Positions 22,421 through 33,400 of a stretch of 64,000 nucleotides of DNA are shown piece after piece. Under the pieces are notes generated by a model. That model saw nothing but the letters and a program-made list of their open reading frames with translations, was not told the DNA's origin and made no database searches. Made by a program: the position numbers and the translations under genes. Positions within the stretch are counted from its first letter, which is position 1. Each line of letters opens with the position of its first letter. Origin of the DNA: Symbiodinium natans (lineage: Eukaryota > Sar > Dinophyceae > Suessiales > Symbiodiniaceae); the NCBI GenBank assembly GCA_905221605.1, contig CAJNDS010000092.1:62001-126000 (forward strand), in the 5' to 3' direction.

Positions 22421-22984
22421 GTATAGGGAGCCAGGATGCAAAGGGCCCTGGGCTTGAGGGCTTCTTGGGAGTTTAGGGTCAAGGATCTAGGATTTAGGGG
22501 TTCTTGGGTTTTGGGTTTAGGGAGTTTAGGGTTCAGGATTTAGGATGTAGCGGTTCTTGCGTTTGTTCTTGCGTTTAAGGATCTAGGATTTAGAGGTTCT
22601 TGGGCTTTGGGTTGTTTTGGCCACCCGCCTAGCTGACCCTTCGCAGCCACCCCGCATGGAACGCCCAAACAAACAATTCAAAAGGCAACCTGGGTTAATG
22701 GCTTAGGGGGCAACAACAGTCTCAATAGCCAAATTGAAACGTAAGCTCCTAATGAAGAAATAAACACATACTCTATATTCTAAATAATAAATTAACATAT
22801 ATGTATCTGTGCCGGCATATGTGTGTATATATAGATATGTTTCTAAATACCTGTATCATTGCGATATATGTATGAAAAGGGCTCCAAAGGTAGTGAAGAT
22901 TGGTTTCCGGGCTCGGGCCCCAATTGTGTGCTCAAGTGGCAGGCCCAACCTTGACGGGAATTGTTTAGGGGGTCTGGCGTTTAG

Positions 22985-23112
22985 GTTCATATACCTTACT
23001 AGGAATTGTTTAGGGGTTTAGCGTGTAGGATTTATGGTTCACACACCTTAATAGGAACTGTGATCGTATGGGGTATGTGACCCCAATTTTAGGGTTCATT
23101 TGGTCCCCCCAG
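22985..23112. mobile_element. MITE family M2 copy
   Basis: Right terminus CCCCAATTTTAGGGTTCATT then TGGTCCCC is perfect; the left arm is diverged. Confidence 0.7.
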
Positions 23113-23980
23113 GCCTCGGAGGCCAGGCCTCTTCCCTAGTGTTTAGGGTTTTAGGGCTGAAAGGTCCCAGTCCACTTCCCCCAACTCTCCTCCCACCCCA
23201 CAGCCCCCCCCCCCCCCCCGGCTCAAAAAAAGAAGATAAACGGACCCTCAAGCCATATGCATCCCAAGTAAACCCAAGGATACACAAGGCAGCTCTGTTC
23301 CGGGGTCCCAACGCTTCCTCCTCGGGGCCGTCGGTCTTTTGCCGTTTTGCCTGGGTATGTGCAGCACGGAAGAGGTGGGGAGTAGATTTGGCTCGCATCT
23401 GCCCGCTGGGCTGGTTGTATCCCGAACCTGGTAATCCCTATAACCTCCTATACCCGCAATTGCTGGAAACCGCGATATGCTCCGAATTGAACCTAAGCCT
23501 GAAGGGAACCCTCAGCCAAAGGCTGCTAAGTTAGGTTTTTTGCTGGCATCTCGATGATAGAAAAGTCCCGGCATTTTGTGATGCCACAAAAGGCCGGCTA
23601 TCTTCGAACAAGCCGCAAACCTGGAAACAAAATCGCTAACACTAACGATAAGCTACACTCAACACTATTTATCAATCCTGTGAACCCTCGCAAAGCCCTG
23701 ACAGCAAAAAAAACTAAAGCCATAAGGGCCATAAATCGTAAACCCCCCCCCAGACCCTGCAAAAACAAGCCGTTCAGGCAAAACAACCTTTGCCACTGGT
23801 CTGAGGTCTAGCTAGTACGCATGCACCATTGCCACTCAAGACATCTCAAGAAAAAAACAGCCTTTTTGCACCAGGGCTCTCTCACATGTTGTGCCCCAGC
23901 CGAAAAGCACTCCGCAAGCGATTGCTACAGCAAACCTGCCAAACCCAAGAAAGCAACCCCAAGCCTTAAACCCCTAAACT

Positions 23981-24094
23981 TGGGGATGTGCCCCCTTATA
24001 CGAACCAGATACGAACAGTCCTTGCTATGGGATTCCAGTAGGGGGTACTACAATCCCTATTAAGGGACTGTCAGTATAAGGGGGAGCATTCCCC
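23981..24094. mobile_element. MITE family M1 copy
   Basis: TGGGGATGTGCCCCCTTATA ... GTATAAGGGGGAGCATTCCC. Confidence 0.8.
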
Positions 24095-24354
24095 CTAAAC
24101 CCGGAATCCTGAAACAAGAGCCAACTCAAGGCATGGCCACCTCGGGTTCGGCCATGGCTCAGCGGTCCCTCCCCGGGGAGCTGCAGCTTTGGCTGCCGGG
24201 GCCGAAATGCCGGGAGCGAAGGGTTTCGGGTTTCGGGCTTCCCCTGCATGATCTCAAGGGACTAAGACTCGTATTTCAGGGAATCTTAAACGATGGGTCC
24301 CCAAACCCAACCCTGCCCACCTTTAAGCTTCGCCCTTGATGATCTGAGGGCCCC

Positions 24355-24485
24355 AGATTTAGTCTTGGGGTAGGTACATGGTCCCTGGGTATGGGCCCTT
24401 ACCCCAGAAAAAAGCCTAATAAAACCCAAGGGCCAATACTTCGGGACCTCTACGGAAGGGACCATGTGAAGGGACCATGTAGCCA
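24355..24485. mobile_element. MITE-like palindrome
   Basis: ACATGGTCCCTGGGTATGGG ... ACGGAAGGGACCATGTGAAGGGACCATGTA; imperfect inverted arms related to M2. Confidence 0.45.
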
Positions 24486-24849
24486 CCCTTGGATGGCTTA
24501 GGGCAAGAGCCTTGGGGAGGCTGGGTGTGGTAAGCTCGTCTGCAACGCCTTAAGCCTTTGGCCCCTCTAAAAACCTCCCCTGGAGCCTCCGACGATCCCC
24601 CTACAACCCCCTAAACCCCCACCCCCCTAAGCCCGTGCCGCCCCCCCCTAAGCCCGTGCCGCGAGAGGGCCTTGTGGTCTCCTGTCCTCGACTAGGTATC
24701 ACTTCACAAAAAGGGTTTAGGGTTTAGGGTTCAGGGATTTTTGGGGGGTTTTGCAGGGCTAGTCGGGATGAAAAGGGATGTCCAGCCCCCAACAAAGATA
24801 CTCAAGGCGCCTTTAAAAGGGCATCTAAGGAAGCCCCCCCTTAACCTTG

Positions 24850-24955
24850 GGGACGAAAAGGGTTTATGGTTCATACACCCCAATATGGGTAATAGTAGTA
24901 CAGGGCATATGATCCCCAATTCTAGGGTCCCTATGGAAGGAATCGTGTACAACGT
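24850..24955. mobile_element. MITE family M2 copy
   Basis: TTGGGGACGAAAAGGGTTTATGG, ATAGTAGTACAGGGCATATG, CCCCAATTCTAGGGTCC. Confidence 0.7.
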
Positions 24956-25998
24956 ACCCTCAATCGGGCTCTGCGAGCAATGAGCCCCCAGCCCGGCAGC
25001 TTGAGCGGTTTGCCATCATCCTAAACTGAAAAGAGCGACTACATTGTGCGGGGAAGCTTCAGCTAAACTGCTAAACTCAGAGCCCGCGGAACCGGCGAGA
25101 GATAGCTGACAGAGCACACTGAGATGGCAGCGCCGTTAGGTTTAGGGTGTAGGGTTTCGACTCTCACACTGGCACAAGCGGGCGAGGCAACTCCTGGTTT
25201 AGGGTTTAGGGTATAGGCTTTAGGGTTTCTCACTTTCTCACAAACCTATGCAGACCAAGTGGTCTGGCCAAGCCTACACAACAAAGACTTGAGCGGGACA
25301 TGCAAGGGGACGAGGGTGATTCGGGCTAAAGGGTGCCAGGGGTTTTAGACGGAATCATGCAGCGCACTTCAAGCTTCGGAAATCTTAAATTCGATCGTGG
25401 CCGGGAAGCACTATTAACATGCACCGTACACTCCTATAATAGGTTGAGCCTGGAAGTATGAAAACGCCTGGCCTCCTATCCCGATCTATACTCTAAATTA
25501 AACCGGCCAGATGCAGAGGGCAAAGCAGGGCAAAGGCTGCCATGTGTAGTGTCATAACTCTGGGCAAGGAATGCATCACCACAACTGCGGGTTGCAAGAC
25601 CTCAAACGCGAATGTTGAAACCATGACACCCCCTAATGGAGGGGGGGGCGGGGGTAGTCCCCTAATAAGTACCAAGCCCAAAGCACTGCAAAGCCATGAA
25701 GCGTTGGGAGTGCGGGGCCGCGTGGGGGGCACCTGCAAAGTGACCCGGTGCCGGCCATGCGGTGCTGGTGCCTCAGGGTACTGTATAGGGTTTAGGGTTA
25801 GGGTTTATCGGGTTTAGGGTTCAGGGTTCAGGGTTCAGGGTTCAGGGTTCAGGCTTCAGGGTTTAGGGTTTAGGCTTTCGGGTTTAGGGTTTAGGGGTTG
25901 GGGAGTCGAGCTTGCTACGGGCAAACAGAGGCTATGCCGAATGCAACAGTCTACGAAGATTCCCTGTCAAATTCGCTCTCGTGTACGCTGCATTCTCA

Positions 25999-26001
25999 AG
26001 T

Positions 26002-26048
<47 letters not shown>

Positions 26049-26212
26049 TGAAAGTGACAGAGAGCGAGAGCTAGCGAGAGAGAGGGACTGAGGGAGGGCG
26101 AGAGGAAGAGAGAAAGGGAGAGGAGGGGAGAGGAGGGCAGAGGAGGGGAGAGGAGGGGAGAGGAGGGGAGAGAAGGGGAGAGGAGGGGAGAGGAGGGGAG
26201 AGGGAGAGCCGG
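25999..26212. repeat. Polypurine tract: (GA)n then GGGGAGAGGA repeats
   Basis: About 24 GA units followed by tandem AGGGGAGAGG units; nearly pure purine on the plus strand. Confidence 0.92.
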
Positions 26213-26579
26213 ATGTGTCTTTTGCCCCTCTTTGCAACTCTTCGGAGACGCCCCAGCGACTCCTGCAGATCCCAAGGGAGGGCCTCGGAAAAGCTTGGGG
26301 TTGAGGGAGGCTTCAGGGGCGTTTCGGACTTCAGGGTTGCAGAGTTCGGTTTTCGGGTTTATAAGTTTATAAGGTTTAGGGTTTGGGCTCTCAGTGCCCT
26401 TGGGATGCACTACGGCTGTCCAACAAGGGCGCAAGCCCACGTTTGCGTGTCATGGATGTGTGACGAAGCACTGAAATTCCCCGAAGCCTCGAGACCCAAA
26501 GCAAGCCCCAACGACGCTAGGCCCTTTTCAGCACTCTTGCTCTCTCAACCGGAGGTAATACTACACGAAGATTTACATG

Positions 26580-26725
26580 ACCTACATAGACATACGTTAA
26601 TACTATATACTAATCCAGCATAACAATATACAGTATATTATACTATATTATATTATTATTATTTTTACAGTATATTATAGTATATTATCGAATATTATAG
26701 TATATTATACTATATTATATTCCAC
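26580..26725. repeat. AT-rich palindromic repeat
   Basis: Multiple TATATTATAGTATATTAT units that can pair with each other. Confidence 0.7.
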
Positions 26726-27514
26726 ACGGGGGGCCTCGATGGCCTCACAGCAGCGCCCGAGGTGATCCCGGAAACCCAGGCGATGCCGGTGCAGCCAATG
26801 TCGGGCCTCGGCTCCCAAACAACTCGGACCCCTTCGAAGCTCCAAAAAACAGGCGGTTTAGGATTTCAGGGTAGGTCTGGGTAGGTCCCTCAATTGTCAC
26901 ATGAAGCCCAACGAAGATGTTCGGTGTGTCGTGGGGCGGGCGGGGGATGGAAAGGGGAGGGGGGGGGGGGGGGGGGGGCGGAGGGATAGCATCGTGTCCG
27001 CGAGCTTTCCGTAGTCAGGGACCTCCATCAGTCCTAACAAGTGAGGACAATGACGCCTTAAAGGAGTTAAAGCCACTCCCCACCTTCTGCACCTAATTTC
27101 TTAAACTTTTCAACACTCTCCAACCTTCGGAACCCAGACCAGAGCCAAATGTCAAGGGACGAGCGACCTGCTAGGGAGTTGGAGTTGGTCTACAATTTGT
27201 GTGGTACCCATGCCAACACCGCAAGTCCCAGCTTACCCAAAACTTCTCCCTAAGACCCAGCAACTGCACGAGCCCCAAGCCCTGAAATCCTAGAGCAACG
27301 CCCCAAACAACCTTGAACAACCTGCTAATGTTTTATATGTTCATGTAAAAATAAACATTAGCAGTCACTAGCAGCGATTGCAATCAGAAGAAGACCCCCC
27401 CAGGCACACCCACGCACGCCTCACTTCCCGAAGCCGGGGGGCACAGAGGCCCGAGTCGCCCCGAAAGGTGTGCAGGCTTGCCTCATTCTCTAGGGATGCT
27501 CAGTAACCCAGGAT

Positions 27515-27600
27515 TAAAAAGGGTAGCCTTTTTGCTTAAAGGGGCTTATAAGGGAACCTAACATCCCAAAAAAGGGAATAAGGGGACTACTGGGCCTCCT
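27515..27600. mobile_element. MITE family M5-like copy
   Basis: GGGTAGCCTTTTTGCTTAAA ... GGGGCTTATAAGGGAACCTAAC ... GGGGACTACTGGGC, resembling 36153-36264. Confidence 0.5.
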
Positions 27601-27722
27601 AGTTCTACAGTAAGGAATAGACCTTAAAATAATGAAGGGATCCTCTCCCTCTCTCTCTATACGGATCCTGAATGACTAAGGAGTATTCCTTAGTTAAGGG
27701 GTAGTGGGCTCTTTGGGACATC
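27600..27722. mobile_element. MITE family M6 copy
   Basis: Shares TTAAGGGGTAGTGGGCTCTTTGGG and the GGATCC...GGATCCTGAATGACTAAGG layout with 47695-47825. Confidence 0.6.
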
Positions 27723-28249
27723 CCAAGAAATGATACTGTAAGCTCCGGAAAGTTGGAGCAGGGTTTCAGGATGATTCGAGCTGGGATTCCCTTTAGTCTA
27801 CCTCTGGGGTATGGGGATAAGGATGTTCCAACTTCTTGGACTGATTGCTTGCAGAGAGTTGGGGTTTCGTTAGGGCTTCGGGTTTCAGGGGTTTCGGGTT
27901 CTTGTCGTCCGCTTAGCGGACTTGCAAGCAACAACCTAGGTGGCAGAAGCCCCCACAGAGCTCCAAACATTGAGAGAGAGCTCAGGGTTTTTGTGAGTTC
28001 GACTGTCGCACCAAGAGATCACAGGTAACGCACGTAACCCTGGAGGCTCTTCAAAAAAAAACGGTGACAGGACTTACCCTCATAAACCCAACCCGAAAGC
28101 GACGAAACACCGGTGTGGGTCTTTGTCCCTTTGCGTTTCAGGGGTTCTGGGCGAAGTGTTTCTACCAGTGCCTGGCTGAGTGTTCGACTGTCGTGTCATC
28201 TACGTCGGCAAAAATATTTCCGCCGGGCTTGGGGTTTCAGATTCAGGGA

Positions 28250-30405
28250 AGACCCGTCCGAACGAGGTGCATAGGTACCATCCCGGACTACGGGGTGGCC
28301 CACGTGGGCGGCATGGCTCCGAATCCTTAGCATGCCGGAAGAAAACCAAGTGTCCGGACTCAGCACATGCTGGGCTCAACAAGGTTCAACCCCTTTCCGA
28401 GAAGTATTGGGCCTCTTACAGGCGCCAGTCACCCATGAATGGGTCTTCGGGAAGTATAGGGGAGTAATGTTCTGGCAAGGCGTGAAGGCAAAAAGGTCAG
28501 GAGTCTGATGCTTCCGGCCCGTGCAGATCTCCAGCTTGGTCTGGCTCACGGCGCCGACCTGCAGCAAGGCTTCGGGAGAAGTCCGCGAAAAAGTTGTTTA
28601 GGATTCGTCTTCTGCGCAACAGATCGCCTGTAGTTGAAACGTGTTGAAACCGTTTTTTTTTCGTTGCAAAATTGCGACAAAACAGCCCAATACTCTTGGA
28701 CTCAGAGGTAATGGCGAGGGGCGAGACGGACTTTGGCATCCAGACCTCTACTTCCTCTCAATGAGCGTCCACCAAGAGGTTTGGGTTTAGTTGCTTAGCT
28801 ATAGGGTTGATGTCTGGGTTTAGGTCTTCTAGCGGAAGAAGGATACGTAGCCCGCGAGATAATTGCCTGAGCAATCCTGTCCTGAACGACCCCTGAACGG
28901 AAGGCCCCCCGTACCTGGCTGTCCGCGTACCACTGCAGCGCCAGAAGTGTCCGGGAAGGCTTTCCCCGCCCGGCGAGGGTGGGCCCGTCCCCGTGCCAAC
29001 GCAGACGGGCTTCCACCTGGGAGGAGTGAACCCCCAGAACTGACCAAGTGAACCCTAGCATTGGGATGCGTAAACCGTAAACCCCATAATCATCCCTAGA
29101 AGCCCGTTTAAGGGACCAGAGGTCCTCATTCCTGATACTTCCGGGCTGGGCCCCCACCTGGATCAGGGAAGCGGGCACGTAGCCATGGTGAAGGACGGTG
29201 TAGGCGCGCTGGACCTGCCCCGAGTGCAGCTGGACCTGGAGATCGTAGTATGCCGCGTAACCTGGTGATCTCGTAGCTTCTGGAGCTTTGAACAGCAGAG
29301 TTTGGGACACCCTCAACCCTTTAACCCTATAATCCCTGAACCCTAAACTAAACACTCAACCTAACCGAGAAGATCGCAACATTAAAGGCAGCAAAAACGC
29401 TCGCGGCCAGAAGGACTAAGCCAGAGCTGGGCACATCCAAGCGATGCAGGAAGCCATGGTAGTGGCCCGTATCGTGGAAGATGGACCTGCGGCGCGGATC
29501 CATAAAAGGGTCCCTTCTTCCTTGGGGACGAAATGAACCCTAAAAGGGTTTATGGTTCATATACCTTAATAGGGGATTATAGTAATATGGGGTATATGAC
29601 CCCAATTTTAGGGTTCATTTGGTCCCCAAGGTTTAACCCACCATGCCATACTCAAGCCTACAGTAGAGGCACGTTTTAAATGAGCGGTTCGACTCCTCAA
29701 GTGTTTCTTGTGCGTTTCTTGCTTTAGGGGGCTTTATAACTTAGGACTTAGGCCTCACAAAAGCCGCCCTCCCGCCTCTTGCAGGGTTTGTTCATGTAGG
29801 GCTGAGGATGTTTCCCTTTTTGGACTCAGACTCGGAGCATCAGCTGGGAAGAACACACAGTGCGCTGCACGGCGAAAGCCCCTTTTTTGTCCAACCCCAA
29901 ACCCCGGCCCCAAATCGGATTCAGTGTTCAGGCAATTAAAGCCCCAAACTCAAAGGCACCTCGCGCCGAGCTCTTGGCTGGCGAAATCGGACAGCTGCCG
30001 CTTCGTGTGCCTGCTTCTTGGAGGTTTCGTGACCATTTCAGGGCGTCTAAGCTTTCATTTTTGGGCATCCGAAACTCACGACCATTTGAGTTTTTGCTTG
30101 CCACCCACCCTCTGAGTTCAGGCCTTTGGGTTTAGAAGTTACGCCCTAACCCTGAAACCTTTTCGCCACTGGACTGAAACTTGAAAGGCTAGCCAGAATC
30201 CAAGAAGCCCATGCAATGCAAGTCCGAGAAACACCAGCAGGCTCAAGCCTAAACCCTAAACCCTAAAACCCTAACTGAGGAGGGTTCTTCGGTGCCGGGC
30301 TGCTGGCCGTAGACCTCCCAGCCGGGCGGCTTCCGAAGCACGGCCCGATCGGCTTCGCGCATGACGACAGCCGGCGACCCCGGTTCCTTCGGGCTTCTGA
30401 TGGTT
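28250..30405 (-). CDS. RluA-type pseudouridine synthase domain exons
   Basis: Exons in order: about 30405-30285 (SPAVVMREADRAVLRKPPGW, EVYGQQPGTEE: the RluA start resembling VVNKPAG); about 30010-29960 (KRQLSDFASQELGAR); about 29510-29395 (SIFHDTGHYHGFLHRLDVPS, SGLVLLA: catalytic HRLD with the Asp); about 29270-29130 (AAYYDLQVQLHSGQVQRAYT, VLHHGYVPASLI); about 29010-28880 (RWHGDGPTLAGRGKPSRTLL, ALQWYA); about 28600-28506 (EALLQVGAVSQTKLEICTGR, KHQ); 28325 to about 28250 (IRSHAAHVGHPVVRDGTYAP). The last join uses a GA donor at 28505 and acceptor AAG at 28326 and restores the motif TGRKHQIRSHAAHVGHPVV, diagnostic for the family. The catalytic Asp and TGR-HQIR are intact, so the enzyme is probably active. 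Confidence 0.85.
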
Positions 30406-33400
30406 TAGGGTTTAGGGTTTAGGGTTTCTGGGCCCCAAGACCATGCGACTTGCTGGGTTTTGGGAGGGAGGGAGACAGGGTCTGTCTTGAGGATTCGCAG
30501 AGCAAGATGTCAACTGTGTGTGTGTGTGCCCATGTTGTTGTGGACTTGTACTTTTCATTTAGGGTTTCGGGTTAAGTTATTAAGGGTTTAGGCTTTTCAC
30601 TTCGTCTGTCCGTTTTTGATCCAAACAACCGCAGCTAAGCCTCCGCCCAGGAGCCATTGGTTCTTGCCCACTGGGCTTCCTCCAGCGCCTTCGGCCCGTT
30701 CGGCTGGTCAGCCGAGGAGTCCAAGCTTCGGCCGACACGGACGAAAGCGTGTCGGACCCGTCGCAGGAAGAGCTGCAAAAGGCAGCCGGCCAGGTGAGAG
30801 GCAAGCATAACCTCATTGCGCTGCCAAATCGTATCTGTCTGGGTGCACTGCTTGGGTCACGCCACAGCTTGACGTTCTTAATCTGGTAAGGGAGGAGACG
30901 TGCTTGCAAGACCTAAGGCCTCCCCCAAGCAACCTTCCCCAAAGTTCGGACCCAGGGCGCCCCACAACATCGAACCTTATTCACTAATTAATAAGATGAA
31001 CTAGCTACCCAGATGTCATCAAGTTAGTTCCTGCGCCATGGAGACAAGAACAAGGCTCAATGCGGGTCGAAGGGCACCGAGCACGTGAAACCCCTGCCGC
31101 GTCAGCATTAAGCTTTGCCTTCTGGTGTCCAGCAAGTTGGGCAGGATGTCCAGCACTCGCCATTGCGCCGCTACCTCATGGGTTTAGTGGTTCGAGTCTA
31201 GGGTTTAGGGATAGGGTCTGGGGGTGCAAGGACATCTGAGTATCCCAATGTTCAATCACCAATATCAATATCAAATTTATCAGTTGCCTGTCATTTAACC
31301 AAAGCAAGTACGTCCGAGGCCTACGCATAATGCCTTCCAACCCCATGAAGACAGGACAGGCTCTGGCCACAGAGAGCATACGATTCTCATCCTTATGATA
31401 ATGATGTAACCCTTTGCTTATACAGCGACAAAGAAGGAATTGCAGCTCGGTTGCCAGCGTCTCGAGGGAGCCCACAGTGCTACAGGCACCCCACGCAATC
31501 GTCACGAGTTCCTCCAAGCTGAAGCACTCCATCTGCTTGATCGAAAGGTCGGCCATGCACCTGGCTATGTTGCCATCAAAGTGCGAAAAACATGTTTCAT
31601 TCTCTGCAAAAGGTGCTGCAGCTTCTCATAACCACTACTTCTGTGCAGGGCCTCTGAAACGCTTCGTTGCTTGCCGCGAGCTGTGAAGCCGACGACCACA
31701 GCGCAGCCAGATCATTGCAGGAGATGCCTTCGGCTTATCTATCCCTAAGTAACCTTAATTACCTTAATTCTGGGGGGAACCTGGGGGGGCAGTATAGCAA
31801 GGGGTTACGGTAGCAGGGGAACCCATGCCTTCATGCCCTTCATCTCCTCCGAGCCCGCTGTGCTCGGCAAGGTGTGCGTGGGCCCGGACGCAGGCCTCCT
31901 GAACCACCTCCTGGGCTTCGAAGCAACCCCCCTCCGGGAAGAAAGTATGTGCTTTCGGGCTTCTTTGCTCGACAGCGCGGAACAAGGAGCCCTACTGTAG
32001 CTACCCTACAACCCTTCTACATCCTACCAGTATGAGCCCAGGAACAAACGCATACTGCTCGAGCCGAGCCTCTGCCTCCGATGTGCCCAACAGGGCCAAG
32101 CCCCAGAGGAAGGCACTGGGCGAACGATCCTCCGATGCACCAGTTTCCGGTGGAGAGGGTTTAAAGGCTCAGGGGCGACAAGTACTGGGGCCTTATATAG
32201 GGCCATTGGGTGCTGAAGAAGTTGAGGGGCTGAGAGCAAGTTTGAGGGCTTGCAAGGGCTGATGGGTCTTCTTTTATAGAGGGCTCATTACTATGTAAAG
32301 GCCTCTAATTACGGCTGAAGTTCGTGGTGCCTCTGCCTGGGCTCTAAATTTTAAAAAACCGAAGCAAGCAAAGTCAGTAGCAAGTAGGCAGCCACGGCGC
32401 GCTGGCCGACTCCACCAGAAGCTGCCAGGCCTCAGCCATCCGCCCGCAGTTGTTGCAGGCCACCATGGCTGCGTCACTGGCGATGGAGGTCGGCTGCAGT
32501 GCCTCCGTGCTCATCTGGCGCATGATGCTGACAGCGAACCTGGGCGTCGCTTGGGGCTCTCTAGGCCGAGTACGAGGCTTCCTGGTCCAAGGGAGCTTGC
32601 ACAAGGATGCGTTGCTTCTCAGGCTTGTGGGGGGTAAAACATGTGGTACACCATTGTGCAACCGATTGGGGGTCATACGCTTCGTCCTCACTGCTGCTGC
32701 TCCCAACCTGTTGACTGCAACAGTCCCCCTTCCCAAGAAACGCCTCCTGTTAAGCCCAGAGGCCGCCACGGCACCGCGCCATCAAACAGGGCGACACTGT
32801 AGGAACGAACGTTGGGTGGCAGGGCCTCCTGAAACCAAACTGAGACATCAACTTGACATTATGTTGGCCTGCTTCTCTCACTCTGTAGCAGACAAATCCT
32901 CGCATCTTCCACGATCTCTCACTGGACTGAGCGAATGCAACCCCAAGCCTCTCAGTCCCGTGTTCCCTGGACCTTAACCCTAAACCCTAAACCCGAAACC
33001 CTAAACCCTAAACCCCTGGATGTGCTGGGAGCCCTCTGCTCCTGGCGCATCCGCGTCAGGACTGCGCCGGCCATTTCCCAGCGCCCAGAACAGCCCTCGA
33101 GCGAGGCGCCGCGGGCCACGCTGTCCAGCTCCACCTCCAGGAAGTGTGGCTTCGATATTTACCCCTTATAATTCGACCTTAATGGCTTTGATATTTTTAC
33201 CCCCATATTAAGCCTTCATGGCTTTCGCCAACCCAAGGAAAACTTCAGAGAACAGGCCGCGGAAACTCGGTTCCGCAGTGGCCGTATGCCCTGGTGTGTG
33301 CACACGCAAGACCTGCATGCGCACGTGGAGTCCGTGAGGGCGTCATTAACCTGTTGGTGAGGGCGTCATTGACCTGTTGGCTTAATTTACAAAATGGCAA

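Larger units (their letters stand above)
21600..28240. other. Gene-poor interval
   Basis: Between the SPRY gene's first recognised exon and the RluA domain. It holds repeats and weak minus-strand exon candidates: 22240-22322 (PPPELETDAKPSSAKPLL), 24128-24220 (PFAPGISAPAAKAAAPRGG), 25695-25785 (HRVTLQVPPTRPRTPNASW), 26735-26830 (ambiguous, open on both strands), 27385-27490 (TFRGDSGLCAPRLREVRRAW). Some may be 5' exons of the SPRY gene or 3' exons of the PPR-RluA gene; none could be joined. Confidence 0.4.

Noticed and set aside
25932-26440. Ser/Leu/Pro-rich frames of up to 157 codons
   Set aside because: Same cause: (GA)n and GGGGAGAGGA repeats.
30635-30637. The TAG as the definite end of a PPR-only gene
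   Set aside because: RluA exons follow on the same strand with the order expected of a fusion; the TAG may lie in the intron. Left unresolved rather than used to split the gene.
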